Shown here: positions 45,617 through 55,310 of the stretch, piece by piece | How positions within the stretch are numbered: the first letter of the stretch is position 1 | Layout: each line of letters starts with the position of its first letter | NCBI RefSeq assembly: GCF_009362735.1 | Contig: NZ_WHNP01000015.1 | Location: 1 to 64,000 of the forward strand | Origin: Paraburkholderia franconis | GTDB taxonomy: Bacteria; Pseudomonadota; Gammaproteobacteria; Burkholderiales; Burkholderiaceae | Direction: 5' to 3' | Length of the DNA stretch: 64,000 nt | The notes under the pieces: model-generated | What the model was told of the DNA's origin: nothing | Databases searched by the model: none | Seen by the model: only the letters and a program-made list of their open reading frames with translations | Position numbers and translations under genes: made by a program

Positions 45617-46642
45617 ATGAACTCGGTAACTTTAGGGATCGACCTCGGAAAGCGCTGGTTTCACGTCGTCGGCTGCGATGGTGGCGGCCGTGTCCTGCTG
45701 CGCGAGAAGTTTAGCCGCAGTCAGCTACTGCAGTTCATGGCGCAACATCAACCATGCCTTGTCGGAATCGAAACATGCTGCGGTTCGCAGTATCTGGCCC
45801 GCAAATTCCAGGGCTTCGGACACGAGGTCAGGCTTTTACCGGCACAGTACGTCAAGCCGTTCGTCAAGTCGCAGAAGAATGACTTCAACGACGCGCAGGC
45901 TATTGCCGAAGCTGTCAGACTTCCCACGATGCGGTTCGTGCCGCTCAAGACCGAGGAACAGATGGATGTTCAGGCGCTGCATCGTGCCCGCGAGCGGGTG
46001 CTCCAGCAGCGCCTGGCATTGACCAACCAGATTCGCGGACTGCTACTCGATCGCGGTATCGAGATCGCACAAGGATTCTATGCCCTGCGCACTACCTTGC
46101 CTGCGCTACTCGAGGACGACGACTCGGGCCTGACGCCCATGTTGCGTGATCTCGGACGCATGCTGCTCGATATGTGGAACCGTACGGAAGCAACAATCGA
46201 CCAGATGAACAACCGGATAACGTGCATGTCTCGCGACAGCGAACTCTGCCGGCGTCTTCAGACCATTCCGGGCATCGGGGTCCTGCTGTCAACTGCGATC
46301 GTCTCCGCTGTCGGCGACGCGTCCGCTTTCAGGCGTGCCCGCGATCTCGCTGCCTGGGTTGGACTCGTGCCACAGCAGCATACAACCCGCGGCAAGCCAC
46401 GTCTGCTGTGCATCACCAAGCGCGGGAACGGTTATCTGCGACGTCTCTTCGTGCAGGGTGCACGCGCGTTGTGGGTATGGAAAGACAAGCACCCCAACGA
46501 TCCGGTCCAGCGGTGGCTGCTGCAGCTCGCCGAGCGTCGGCACATCCACATTGCGATCTGCGCACTGGCCAACAAGCTCGTACGCATTGCATGGGCTGTC
46601 ATGCGCAGTGGTATCGAATTTCAGCACCGGTACCACATCTGA
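45617..46642 (+). CDS. IS110-family (IS1111-like) transposase
   Basis: 341 residues from the ATG preceded by GGAGG (5 nt). N-terminal DEDD RuvC-like nuclease: Asp9 (GIDLGKRW), Glu52 (GIETCCGS), Asp89 and Asp92 (KNDFNDAQAI). C-terminal Transposase_20 domain: TIPGIGVLLSTAIVSAVGDA, LAAWVGLVPQQHTTRGKPRL and GNGYLRRLFVQGARALW. No disruption is visible. Enzymes of this family recombine DNA with a structured guide RNA made from the element's own noncoding end. Confidence 0.93.
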   Translation: MNSVTLGIDLGKRWFHVVGCDGGGRVLLREKFSRSQLLQFMAQHQPCLVGIETCCGSQYLARKFQGFGHEVRLLPAQYVKPFVKSQKNDFNDAQAIAEAVRLPTMRFVPLKTEEQMDVQALHRARERVLQQRLALTNQIRGLLLDRGIEIAQGFYALRTTLPALLEDDDSGLTPMLRDLGRMLLDMWNRTEATIDQMNNRITCMSRDSELCRRLQTIPGIGVLLSTAIVSAVGDASAFRRARDLAAWVGLVPQQHTTRGKPRLLCITKRGNGYLRRLFVQGARALWVWKDKHPNDPVQRWLLQLAERRHIHIAICALANKLVRIAWAVMRSGIEFQHRYHI

Positions 46643-46887
46643 GCACCAGCGAGTGTCCCGATCATCATTACCTTCCGCAACCCGCGCAGCGAAACGGCAT
46701 GGCGCAAACGACCACCCGTCGCTTCCCCAAACCCGTCTGGACTTCCGGCAGTCAACATGCCGCGCAACTAATCGGGATGGGAGCGTGCGACTACATCATG
46801 CAGGCCAGATCCGCCAGCAAGCGGATCACGACAGGCCGGATAGATAAACGCGAGTCGTCCACCGCCACCAGTCCGCGCTTGCGGTTT
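46643..46887 (+). ncRNA. Candidate guide (bridge/seek) RNA region of the IS1111-like element
   Basis: A 245-nt untranslated stretch between transposase stop and right inverted repeat. In the IS1111 subgroup the noncoding guide RNA comes from this 3' end. Family knowledge, not a structure I could fold, supports the call. The exact RNA ends are unknown. Confidence 0.45.
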
Positions 46888-46900
46888 GCGGGTGGACCAT
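46888..46900 (+). repeat. Right subterminal inverted repeat of the IS1111-like element
   Basis: GCGGGTGGACCAT, exact reverse complement of 45562-45574. Confidence 0.8.
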
Positions 46901-46903
46901 AGA

Positions 46904-47075
46904 AAAATCCATACTCCAGATCTCGTTGACCGCGGTGACTGTCTGCTTCGGTTGTCGCGGTCTTGCTGACCTGTTTCGCCTGGGCCGCTTGTGTCGCAAG
47001 GACAAACCCTGCTCGCGATAGAGCCCGTAGACCCTTTTTGTGGTTATCGCGCCAGCCTTCCCGGCGCAACATCAC
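46904..47075 (-). pseudogene. IS407-type transposase orfB, N-terminal part
   Basis: Reads MMLRREGWRDNHKKG, then, after a frame change, RQPKQTVTAVNEIWSMDF, where the IS1111-like element interrupts it. It continues at 45554 with VADALFDGR. No orfA is found upstream; the sequence before 47075 is unrelated, so the IS was also truncated on this side. Confidence 0.75.
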
Positions 47076-48348
47076 GTCTGACTGGTCCAGAATCCCGGGT
47101 CAGCCTCATTTTCGGAGAAGAAGACGAACATGAAGAAGCGCTTTGAAAAAGCGCCGGCCCTTGAATGCGGGTAGCCGACCGATCGTGATCGTATAGACGC
47201 AATGAAGGCGACGCCATGCTTTCCCCAGAGCACAAATGTGACTGTGTCCATAAAGGATGTTCGCGTTGAGCATGGCCGTCTACAACCTGGTACGCACGCG
47301 CTCACCGGGACAGGTCTTCCCGTAGTGGCAGCAATCGTGGTAATGAGGCGAAAACAGGTCTCAATCCGTCGAAAAAGAATCTGGGTTTGAGTACAAACTT
47401 CGCAATGGAAAATTGCGACGATAGCAGCATAGAGCGAGGAACGTTGCTTCTGGAAAGGTGTATTTTCACATCCTTTTAGTTTAGTTAGCAGGACGGTACG
47501 ACACCTGATGTTGCCACTGACAACTCAGCATATAGTTGTCTCCGCCCTCGACGATTGGATTTTCCTCGCGCGAGAAGGTCTGCAAGAAATCATCCAACGA
47601 GGCGCCAGAAGTCGCGAAGGATGGAGCCAGTGGCGGCCGTTGCGCGGCAACCGCGATGCAGGGTGAAAACCAATGGTTACCGTGAAGCGCCTCAGCGCTG
47701 CTTGTAGCATGTATGACAGATGTGGGCGGTTTGTAGCGGACGTGACATCGCAAACTTGATAAGTCACAATTTGCAAAAACTGTAACAGTGCGGTGTAGCT
47801 GGCGTTTCCGACAATATCCCACGATTGGTACAGAAAGTGCCCGAGAGCATTAGCAATGAGTGATGCCCACGAGGGGATATTTTCAAATTTAGCTATCTAG
47901 ACTGCGCGCGTTACTAGTCGCGAAGAATACTTGAACGTGTCAACTTTCGCCACCCTTCTTCTACGGAACAGGTGGCGTCGACAAGGTCCAAGAATGCGCT
48001 TGCGGTGCTGAGGGACGGTGGGAAGAAAGTCATCATCATTCAGTGTATCTCGAATGCGGAACATCGACGGGATCGAAAGGCAAATCAACGGACAGGGAAG
48101 TACGTTGCCGGACAACCAGTCACAAGTCGGGAAGACCATAACTGAGCCGACTGCCTGACGAATGCCGAACTACGGATATCGCGCAGCGTCCCGATTGCGG
48201 AGTGTCGCGACGACTTGCACTGAACGTGAGCTATGAGCAAAGGACGGACGAGGCGGAACATGGAGGTAGCCACTCGTGATCTGCAGAGATAGTGTTTTCG
48301 AACGCCCTGTTGCGACCGACCGACTGAATCTTAGCTGAGGAGTGAGAG
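47076..48348. other. Intergenic region, no recognised gene
   Basis: About 1.27 kb of lower-GC DNA. Several frames of 60-110 codons exist on the minus strand (47072-47305, 47481-47822, 48231-48560) but none has a good RBS plus recognisable motif. I see nothing further. AGGAGTGAGAG just before 48349 is the SD of the next gene. Confidence 0.35.
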
Positions 48349-49983
48349 ATGTTTAGCCGCACCTTGATGCGCAAGCTTGAGGACTTTGAAAATCCCCGAA
48401 TCGTCGAGTTGAATAGCGACCTATATGGAGCGAGCTTTTTTCTTATGAAGCTGCTACCAGCGCGGTTTATGCTTGAGCGAGCCGTAGAGGAGGGCTTTCT
48501 TAGACCCGGAGGCACCATTTGTGAGTCGTCTTCCGGCAGCTTTGGTCTCGCATTAGCCATGCTTGCTGCACGGCACGGTTACAAACTTGTTTTGGTTAGC
48601 GATTGGACATTAGATCGGCATCTTCGGAGGCGCCTGGTCCAACTCGGCGTACGCTTGGATATTGTCGACAAACCTGCGCGCAGTGGTGGGCTTCAGCAGG
48701 CCCGCTTGAACCGGCTCGCCCAGCATTTAAAGGAGATGCCCGGCAGCTTTTGGCCCTCCCAATATTCAAACCTAGCTAATCCTCTAGCTTACGGTAAATT
48801 CGCCGAATTACTGATTGAGAGGCTGGGAGAAATTGATTGCTTGGTGGGCCCGGTCGGATCAGGAGGATCCATGTGCGGGACGACACGCGTTCTCAGAGCC
48901 TCGTTCCCCGAACTGCATGCGATCGGTGTTGATACACCAAATTCGGTGTTGTTTGGTCAGCCTAGTGGAAAGCTTGTAAGATTAGCTGGTCTAGGAGGGG
49001 AGATCGTTCCCTCCAACGTCGATCATAGAGAATTCGACGAAATTCATTGGCTGACTCCCGTTGAAGCGTTTCACTCAACTCACCAACTGCATAGGAATCG
49101 AGGACTATTTATGGGGCCCGCCAGCGGTGCCGCCTACAGAGTGGCCAACTGGTGGTCAAGTAAGCATCCGAGAAAAAAGGTTGTTGCTATCTTTCCCGAT
49201 GAGGGTCACCGCTACGGCGAAACAGTTTACGACGACGCCTGGCTCAAGTCATTTGCTGGGTGGCCTGATGCAGTTCGTCGAGAACCCGTGGCCGTAGAGA
49301 CGCCTACGGAAAGCTTGAAGGGCTGGTCGTGCTATACATGGGGAAGGCGGACACTGGAGCAGGTCCTTTCTAGTCTTCTCGCTCCTGTATCGACAAGTTT
49401 GATCGAAACGCGGCTGCAGCCTTTGACTCAGCATCCGGTCGAACCTAGTCCGAAACAACGAACTGAGCCGGGCGAATCTTCGAAAGGCGACGTCAGTCCA
49501 ACGCTGATTGCCTTGTCCCATTCCGATGGTGCACTTGTTAGCCATCTAGAATTGGACCATGATCAGGCGCAGTTCGTGGATCCCTTGTACGTGGTATTTT
49601 CTGAGTTGCGCAATAGCTCGAATCCGAATCTGGAGCACCCTTTCTCGGTTGCGATCCGGGACGAAATCGTTGGGTTTTTCGTCCTTCGTGAAAAAGCTGC
49701 TCTGCCCGAATGGGCACCGCCAGATGCTATTACTCTTCACAGCCTTCGTATAGCTCGATCACGTCAAGGCAATGGGTACGGTAAGGCGGCACTTCATCTA
49801 GCCAAACAATGGGTCAAGTCGAATAGATTAAGCGTCAATCGACTCATGCTCGGTGTTAATACGCGCAATCGCAAAGCTAGGCGACTCTATAAACAAACGA
49901 ATTTTCTTGAAACAGGTGCTAGTTACTGTGGTCCGCATGGAATGCAGGATATACTTGAATGCGAAATAGACTCTCGAAACTGA
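48349..49983 (+). CDS. PLP-dependent cysteine-synthase-like enzyme fused to a GNAT domain
   Basis: 544 residues. Residues 1 to about 320 are a fold-type II (CysK/CBS-like) domain: Lys34 in FFLMKLLPARFMLERA aligns with the Schiff-base lysine of SVKDR, CESSSGSFGLALAML with the TSGNTG substrate loop, and GPVGSGGSMCGTTRVLR with the phosphate-binding glycine loop. After a linker rich in Pro and Ser (about 345-385), residues 400-540 look like a GNAT: ITLHSLRIARSRQGNGYGKA, then GVNTRNRKARRLYKQTNF. A single chain could thus form an unusual amino acid by beta-replacement and acetylate it. The loss of the usual SVKDR context suggests a non-cysteine product. Good SD; lower GC than neighbours. Confidence 0.83.
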   Translation: MFSRTLMRKLEDFENPRIVELNSDLYGASFFLMKLLPARFMLERAVEEGFLRPGGTICESSSGSFGLALAMLAARHGYKLVLVSDWTLDRHLRRRLVQLGVRLDIVDKPARSGGLQQARLNRLAQHLKEMPGSFWPSQYSNLANPLAYGKFAELLIERLGEIDCLVGPVGSGGSMCGTTRVLRASFPELHAIGVDTPNSVLFGQPSGKLVRLAGLGGEIVPSNVDHREFDEIHWLTPVEAFHSTHQLHRNRGLFMGPASGAAYRVANWWSSKHPRKKVVAIFPDEGHRYGETVYDDAWLKSFAGWPDAVRREPVAVETPTESLKGWSCYTWGRRTLEQVLSSLLAPVSTSLIETRLQPLTQHPVEPSPKQRTEPGESSKGDVSPTLIALSHSDGALVSHLELDHDQAQFVDPLYVVFSELRNSSNPNLEHPFSVAIRDEIVGFFVLREKAALPEWAPPDAITLHSLRIARSRQGNGYGKAALHLAKQWVKSNRLSVNRLMLGVNTRNRKARRLYKQTNFLETGASYCGPHGMQDILECEIDSRN

Positions 49984-50173
49984 ACTGCCTAACGAACGCG
50001 GATACTCTTTCGAGGAAGTTTTGGAAATTTTTAAACGACGAGAACGAACGGTCCACGATCAAGGATTGTTGTGGGGGCCATGCCGGACGAGTGAGAGTCG
50101 CGGCCTGCCGCAATGCGGATGTTTCGTGACTTCGAAATGGGAGTAGTGGCGTGAAGGCCCTTCACCCTTCAAC

Positions 50174-51015
50174 TTATAATAGTATGTCGATGGGGGTGTA
50201 TATGCCCCTGTCGTTCAGAGAGCGATCGACCGTAGTTGTCCACGATGCAGTGCACGTCGAGGTCGGCCGGCACCGCCTTGTCAATTTCGCGCAGAAACGA
50301 CCGGAATTCCTGATGCCGGTGACGCGGTTTGCAGGTGGCGAGTACGCGCCGTTGAGTACGTTCAGGGCGGCGAACAGCGTGGTAGTGCCATGACGAACGT
50401 AATCGTGGGTGACGCCTTCGACGTATCCGAAACCCATCGGCAGCATGGGTTGCGTACGCTCGAGCGCCTGACATTGGCTCTTCTCGTCTACGCACAAGAC
50501 CAGGGCGTTCTCCGGCGGGCTCAGGTAAAGGCCGACCACGTCGCGCAATTTCTCGATGAAAAACTGATCGGTCGAGAGCTTGAAGCTTTCGCTGCGATGC
50601 GGTTGCAGACCCAACAGCTTGAAGTAACAGTGCACACTGGTCGGCGAGATAGCTGTTTCGGCGGCAATCGTCCGTACGCTCCAGTGCGTGGAGCCATCGG
50701 CGGCCCTGGTGTGCAGGGTCTTGTGAATCAGCTGAGCCACCCGCTCATCGTCGATCGTGCGCGGCTTGCCGGGGCGCACTTGGTCATAGAGTCCGTTGAT
50801 GCGCGATCCAGAAACCGAAGACGCCACTTGTCCACCGTAGCGCGCGTGAGTTGCAGGCGCTGCGCGATCGCACTGTTGGGCTCTCCGTCAGCCGCAGCCA
50901 GCACGATGCGCGCCCGCTTGACCAGCGCAGCCAAAATCGAGCGAGAACGTGTGATCGATATCAGTTGCGAGCGCTCGTCTTCGTTCAGCACCAGTTCCGC
51001 CTTAGGTCGTCCCAT
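50174..51015 (-). pseudogene. IS630-family transposase, frameshifted and truncated
   Basis: N-terminus MGRPKAELVLNEDERSQLIS with the helix-turn-helix (IAQRLQLTRATVDKWRLRFL) changes frame near 50790 to GLYDQVRPGKPRTIDDERVA, DEKSQCQALERTQPMLPMGF (first catalytic Asp). A second shift near 50350 leads into EFRSFLREIDKAVPADLDVH, IVDNYG with the second Asp. The part with the final catalytic residue is missing. At least two frameshifts; dead. Confidence 0.85.
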
Positions 51016-51275
51016 CGACGTGCTGATGTCTCCCGTTCCACTGACGCCAACATGCTACACGAACATAGATCAGTTAACAATGGAACGGAGCACTAGGAAC
51101 AGGACTCGAAGGAAGTGCTCGTGAAGAAAGAGCGCCCGATGGGGCACAATGCGCTGCTTGCCGGGGCGCAGCGGCTTATGAGGTCGGCAAATAAAAGCGC
51201 CTCGCGCAACGCCAGTCCGTCAGGCACGCTACGGATTGGTGGCGCAGCCAAGTTGCTGGATAAGGGTGCCCCGCT

Positions 51276-51710
51276 TTAGAGCAGGTCCTTCGGTATGCTG
51301 AGGCTTTTCGAACGGGCAAGAACGTACATCTCGCCAAGCTCATCAAACAATGAACCCTCGAGGCCGATAACGTCTCCTTTGAGCTTTGGATTGGGTTCGA
51401 CGGACACTATGCGCCATTCCATGCGTAGGGTCTGCCCTACTAGCACGGCTTTGCGGAACTGGAACTCGAACTCCAGACCAAGACCCGCCCTGCGCTCCGT
51501 CAGGAAGGTTGCAACCATGCCCATCATCAGCGCCGAATATTGCGTGCCACTGACGACGAGCTTGCCGAATCTGGTTGCTTTGGCAAACACGTCGTCGTGA
51601 TGCAAGAGACTGTGGTCTCCGGCAAGTGTCGCAAACCGCCGTACGGAATCAACATCGAACGTAACCAGTTGCGATGTGGTTTCGCCTACTTTATAGCTAG
51701 AGTCTGGCAT
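51276..51710 (-). CDS. MaoC-like hotdog dehydratase
   Basis: 144 residues from the ATG at 51710 (GGAG, 7 nt upstream); the frame is open to a TTG 12 codons earlier. Hydratase-2 type motif RRFATLAGDHSLLHHDDVFA and a GTQYSALMMGMVATFL helix, then LGLEFEFQFRKAVLVGQTLR. MaoC proteins hydrate enoyl-CoAs in the R configuration or act on branched dicarboxylic acyl-CoAs. The usual DxNPxH is here GDHSLLH: Asp and His are kept but Asn-Pro is not, so activity may differ. Last gene of the acyl-CoA carboxylase operon, 55 bp after prpD-like. Confidence 0.82.
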   Translation of the reverse strand: MPDSSYKVGETTSQLVTFDVDSVRRFATLAGDHSLLHHDDVFAKATRFGKLVVSGTQYSALMMGMVATFLTERRAGLGLEFEFQFRKAVLVGQTLRMEWRIVSVEPNPKLKGDVIGLEGSLFDELGEMYVLARSKSLSIPKDLL

Positions 51711-51765
51711 GCAATGGCTCCACGAACTGTCTGGATTGGAGGTCAATAATTGCTGTGGTCAAACA

Positions 51766-53148
51766 TCAGAGCAGCGACATGAGATCGCTTATGGTGCCTC
51801 TGCCGGAAGGGAATCCATGTAGCAACGAAAGAAGGTCACCGGCGCTTTCGTTCAGTTTCGTATCTTGCGTGTGTCTGACGCATTTAATAAACTTCTGATC
51901 GATTTCCTCCAGACTCATGGGGTTCTTGGGATTGCCCTTGGGGTAATCGATCGAGTCCTTCAGGCTCGAGCCATCTCTGAGATGAATATCGATCTTAATT
52001 CTCCCATGGGCTCCCAGCTTGGGGTCTTCGCATTCTGGATCGTGCAGCGATTGCACTTTCCGGCTAACCGCCAGTACGTCTGCGCGGCATATGGCTTCTT
52101 CGGTGAAGTCATTTATGAACAGGTCTCCCGTCAGCAGCGCCGTTGCAATGTTGTACGCGACGCTGAATCGCGCCTCCACTACGCTCGACGGAGTCTGTTT
52201 CCCCTCGACTGGCAAACATACGAGGTCCCGTATCTGCTGGTTTGTTCTGATCTCAATACGATCAATCTCGTCCGCGTGCCACGTCTTCTGACCAGCGAGC
52301 GATCGGGCAAGTGCTACGGCTGACGTATTTGGACGGCACGTCGGATAGGGTTTGAAGGCGATATGGTCAACGTTCCTGAAGTCCCTTCCAAGGTTGTCTT
52401 CGATGACATTGAGATTTGAGCCTGGCTCAAACGCAGAATAGTAGCCCCATCGCCCTGTCAGAAACTGATTCGCTCCGCTCAATCCGGCAGCGGCAAGTAG
52501 AACGGCTTTGACTGCATGCGATGCCACGAGACCCTGCTGGTAAAAAACCGCGGACGCGCCGTCGATCATACATTGTGTTTCGCCGAGGGCCGATGTGTAG
52601 GCGAGTCCCATCGCATTGACAAGAGCCCGCGCGTCCAGTCCAAAAAGTTTGCCGGCTGCCGCGGTAGCCGCGATTACCTTGCTGAGGTCATAGCGACCGC
52701 TTTCCAGAAGCGTTTCGCGGCGAGCTTTTCCGAACCGAACAGACAAATCCTGTCCTACCGCGTACGCCACCAGAAAATCGAGCCCGCTGATCGGCTTTTC
52801 GGTCAGTTCGGCCACGGCGAGCAAAGGAGGGAAAATCGCCACGCTCGGATGCATCCCTAGCGAATCGACCACATCATCGAAGTCGAATACTCGCGAAGCC
52901 GCGCCATTGAGCAGGGCGGCCGATGGCGCAGGCAAGGCGCGTTGACGCCCGAGCGTACGGCATTGCCCTTCACCGCCCCATTGCTCGACCACATCGGCAA
53001 GCAGCCGCACCTCCGGCTCTGATGATCCCGCGAGTGTTACGCCCAGAATGTCGATCAGTGATTTTTGGGCGACCTGCACGGCCGGCTTACCGACGCTTTC
53101 CGGCGTCGCGTCAATAACATGTCTTGCAATGTGCATTTCGAGAGTCAC
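51766..53148 (-). CDS. MmgE/PrpD-family protein
   Basis: 460 residues, normal length. Family landmarks: KSLIDILGVTLAGSSEPEVR, AALLNGAASRVFDFDDVVDS (the conserved DxDD-type region), HPSVAIFPPLLAVAE and AFKPYPTCRPNTSAVALARS. Members dehydrate 2-methylcitrate, or decarboxylate or isomerise related tricarboxylic and itaconate-type acids; many have unknown roles. It lies between the biotin carrier protein (40 bp upstream) and MaoC genes of the same operon, suggesting a branched dicarboxylate intermediate. Confidence 0.9.
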   Translation of the reverse strand: MTLEMHIARHVIDATPESVGKPAVQVAQKSLIDILGVTLAGSSEPEVRLLADVVEQWGGEGQCRTLGRQRALPAPSAALLNGAASRVFDFDDVVDSLGMHPSVAIFPPLLAVAELTEKPISGLDFLVAYAVGQDLSVRFGKARRETLLESGRYDLSKVIAATAAAGKLFGLDARALVNAMGLAYTSALGETQCMIDGASAVFYQQGLVASHAVKAVLLAAAGLSGANQFLTGRWGYYSAFEPGSNLNVIEDNLGRDFRNVDHIAFKPYPTCRPNTSAVALARSLAGQKTWHADEIDRIEIRTNQQIRDLVCLPVEGKQTPSSVVEARFSVAYNIATALLTGDLFINDFTEEAICRADVLAVSRKVQSLHDPECEDPKLGAHGRIKIDIHLRDGSSLKDSIDYPKGNPKNPMSLEEIDQKFIKCVRHTQDTKLNESAGDLLSLLHGFPSGRGTISDLMSLL

Positions 53149-53188
53149 TGGTGTCCTCCAACCGTTGAATGCAATGTAAAGAAGTTCT

Positions 53189-53803
53189 TTAGGCGATCGT
53201 CAGTGACGGTGCGGCGATTTCGTTCACTGGTTCTATCCGGATCAGTGTTTCGCCAGCCCTAACGGTCTGGTTTTCTGTCACCGTAATACCCCGTACGACG
53301 CCGTTGACAGAAGCGTTCAGCGTCGTAATCATTTTCATTGCTTCCACACGCATCACCGGGTCGTTGACATGCACATGACTACCAATATGGACCAAGATTT
53401 CCAGCACGGTGGCCGGCATTGGAGCGACAATCAGTGGAGATTTACTACCCGTCCGTTTTGATTCGGACATAACCGATGCACGCTTCCGTCCGGCGCGGAC
53501 GTCAAACTGCGCCGCATAGCCGTCCGCAAGCACATGAATGCGGCCGTCGGCGGTCTTGCCGATACTGAATTCGCGCGGAACGCCGTCTACGGTGCAGTGC
53601 AAACGGCGTGGCATGGAGCATTGATCGACGCCACAGTCGACGTGCTGTATTTCAATATGGAGACGCGTCTCATCGACGATCACGTCGATGATGTTCGCGT
53701 CGGCACTAGCAAGCGTGACGTCGACGGATTCGTTCGAGTCGGCGTCACTGGTGACATGAAAAGCGGCAGTCCTGCTACGCCCTGTTCCATTTAGGTTCGA
53801 CAC
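53189..53803 (-). CDS. Biotin carboxyl carrier protein
   Basis: 204 residues from a GTG start (AGGAGAG upstream, overlapping the end of the carboxylase gene). The C-terminal 80 residues form the biotinyl domain with the biotin-accepting Lys157 in VEAMKM, between LIVAPMPATVLEILVHIGSH and ASVNGVVRGITVTENQTVRA. The N-terminal 110 residues resemble the connecting domain of acyl-CoA carboxylase alpha chains. Biotin carboxylase and carrier are thus separate proteins here. Ten bp after the carboxylase gene. Confidence 0.9.
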   Translation of the reverse strand: MSNLNGTGRSRTAAFHVTSDADSNESVDVTLASADANIIDVIVDETRLHIEIQHVDCGVDQCSMPRRLHCTVDGVPREFSIGKTADGRIHVLADGYAAQFDVRAGRKRASVMSESKRTGSKSPLIVAPMPATVLEILVHIGSHVHVNDPVMRVEAMKMITTLNASVNGVVRGITVTENQTVRAGETLIRIEPVNEIAAPSLTIA

Positions 53804-53813
53804 TGATACTCTC

Positions 53814-55310
53814 CTAGATTACGTCAACGTACGAGCGTAGTTGGTTGCGCATTCGCCAGGGCGACGCGGGCGCAGCCGTTGTCGCCACGTCCGCCGACGG
53901 CTCCCTGCGTCTTGCGAGCCAGGCCGACACTGCGGCAATAGCGACAAGACCCTTCTGGATCTCAGTTTTCTCGGGGGCAGAGACGCTGAACTCCCCCACC
54001 AGTCCCAGGTTGTAGCCGCCGCGAATGAAATCCGGATGGCGAAGCAACCAGTGGTGAAAGGCAACGTTGGTGGGAAATCCCACGACCTTAAACTCCCGAA
54101 GCGCCTCTGTAGCCCGAAACAACGCTTGGGTCCGATCGCGGCCGTGCACGATCAGCTTCGTGCACAGGCTGTCAAAGAGCGGGGACTGCACCATGCCAGA
54201 CGTAATCCCGGAATCGACGCGAATTCCCGGCCCTTCCGGCACGGCATAGGACAACACAACGCCGGCTACCGGGAAGAAGCTGTTCAGCGGGTCCTCCGCA
54301 CATATCCGAAATTCGATGGCATGACCGGCCAAGTGAATGTCGTCCTGTTCAAGCGCCAGCGGCTCGCCACTCGCCACCCGGATCATCTGTTCCACGATGT
54401 CAACGCCGCAGACCGATTCGGTTACCGGATGCTCGACCTGGATACGAGCGTTCATCTCGATGAAGTAGAAGCGGCCGGTGGGATCCACGAGAAACTCAAC
54501 CGTCCCCGCACTGTCGTATCTGATTGCCTTTGATATACCCAACGCCGAGCGATACAGACTCCGGCGAACGCGAGCACTCAGGTTGGGGGCGGGCGCCTCC
54601 TCGACGAGTTTCTGGCGCCGCCTCTGGACGCTGCATTCGCGGTCACCCAAATGTAATACCGTGCCATGTTGGTCCGCAATGATCTGCACCTCGATGTGCC
54701 GGACCTTCTCGCCAAGAAATCGCTCGACGTAGACTTGGTCACTTCCAAAGGCACCTTGTGCCTCGCGCCTGACTTCCTCGAGCACGCCGACGAGTTCGTG
54801 TTCATCCTGAGCAACGCGAATTCCGCGGCCGCCCCCGCCCAGTACAGCCTTCACAATGATCGGAAAGCCGATCTGCCTTGCGATGCTCACGCACAAATCC
54901 ATGTCCGCCGGCATCATGGCGCCCGGAATCACGGGGACGCCAGCTTCTTCAGCGGCCTGTCTCGCCTGCAGCTTGTCGCCCGAGAGACGGATCGCGTTCA
55001 CATTGGGACCGACAAATACAAAGCCCTCTGAAGCACAGAGCGCCGAAAATCCGGCGTTTTCCGCGAGCGGTCCATAGCCCGGCGCGATTGCGTCCGCAGG
55101 GAGAAGCTTCGCGGCCGCGATGACTTCGGGGATCGCTTCAGATGGTGTGCGAGCCTGTAAAGGAATGCGTCGATCCGCTGCCATCACATAAGGCGCGCCC
55201 ATATCTTCAACCGGGTACGCGACAGCCGTTTCGATACCCAGTTCACGGCAAGTTCGAATGAACCGCATCGCGATCTCACCGCGGCAGCACAGCAGCAGCC
55301 TGCGGATCAT
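53814..55310 (-). CDS. Biotin carboxylase subunit of an acyl-CoA carboxylase
   Basis: 498 residues. ATP-grasp core: PIIVKAVLGGGGRGIRVAQD, HIEVQIIADQHGTVLHLGDR, ECSVQRRRQKLVEEAPAP and YFIEMNARIQVEHPVTESVC. It carboxylates the biotin on the carrier encoded next. Two usually invariant spots deviate: the N-terminal ANRGEIA is CCRGEIA, and the HPGYGFLSEN loop is APGYGPLAEN. The ATP and bicarbonate residues look complete, so activity is likely. It overlaps the HMG-CoA-reductase-like gene by 4 bp (ATGA). Confidence 0.93.
   Translation of the reverse strand: MIRRLLLCCRGEIAMRFIRTCRELGIETAVAYPVEDMGAPYVMAADRRIPLQARTPSEAIPEVIAAAKLLPADAIAPGYGPLAENAGFSALCASEGFVFVGPNVNAIRLSGDKLQARQAAEEAGVPVIPGAMMPADMDLCVSIARQIGFPIIVKAVLGGGGRGIRVAQDEHELVGVLEEVRREAQGAFGSDQVYVERFLGEKVRHIEVQIIADQHGTVLHLGDRECSVQRRRQKLVEEAPAPNLSARVRRSLYRSALGISKAIRYDSAGTVEFLVDPTGRFYFIEMNARIQVEHPVTESVCGVDIVEQMIRVASGEPLALEQDDIHLAGHAIEFRICAEDPLNSFFPVAGVVLSYAVPEGPGIRVDSGITSGMVQSPLFDSLCTKLIVHGRDRTQALFRATEALREFKVVGFPTNVAFHHWLLRHPDFIRGGYNLGLVGEFSVSAPEKTEIQKGLVAIAAVSAWLARRREPSADVATTAAPASPWRMRNQLRSYVDVI

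Larger units (their letters stand above)
45555..46903 (+). mobile_element. IS110-family element, IS1111-like
   Basis: About 1349 bp inserted in the IS407-type transposase gene. Subterminal inverted repeats of 13 bp, ATGGTCCACCCGC (45562-45574) and GCGGGTGGACCAT (46888-46900), are perfect; such repeats mark the IS1111 subgroup. It has one intact transposase and a 260-bp untranslated 3' end. No longer target duplication is seen. It is the best-preserved mobile element of the window and could be active. Confidence 0.83.
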
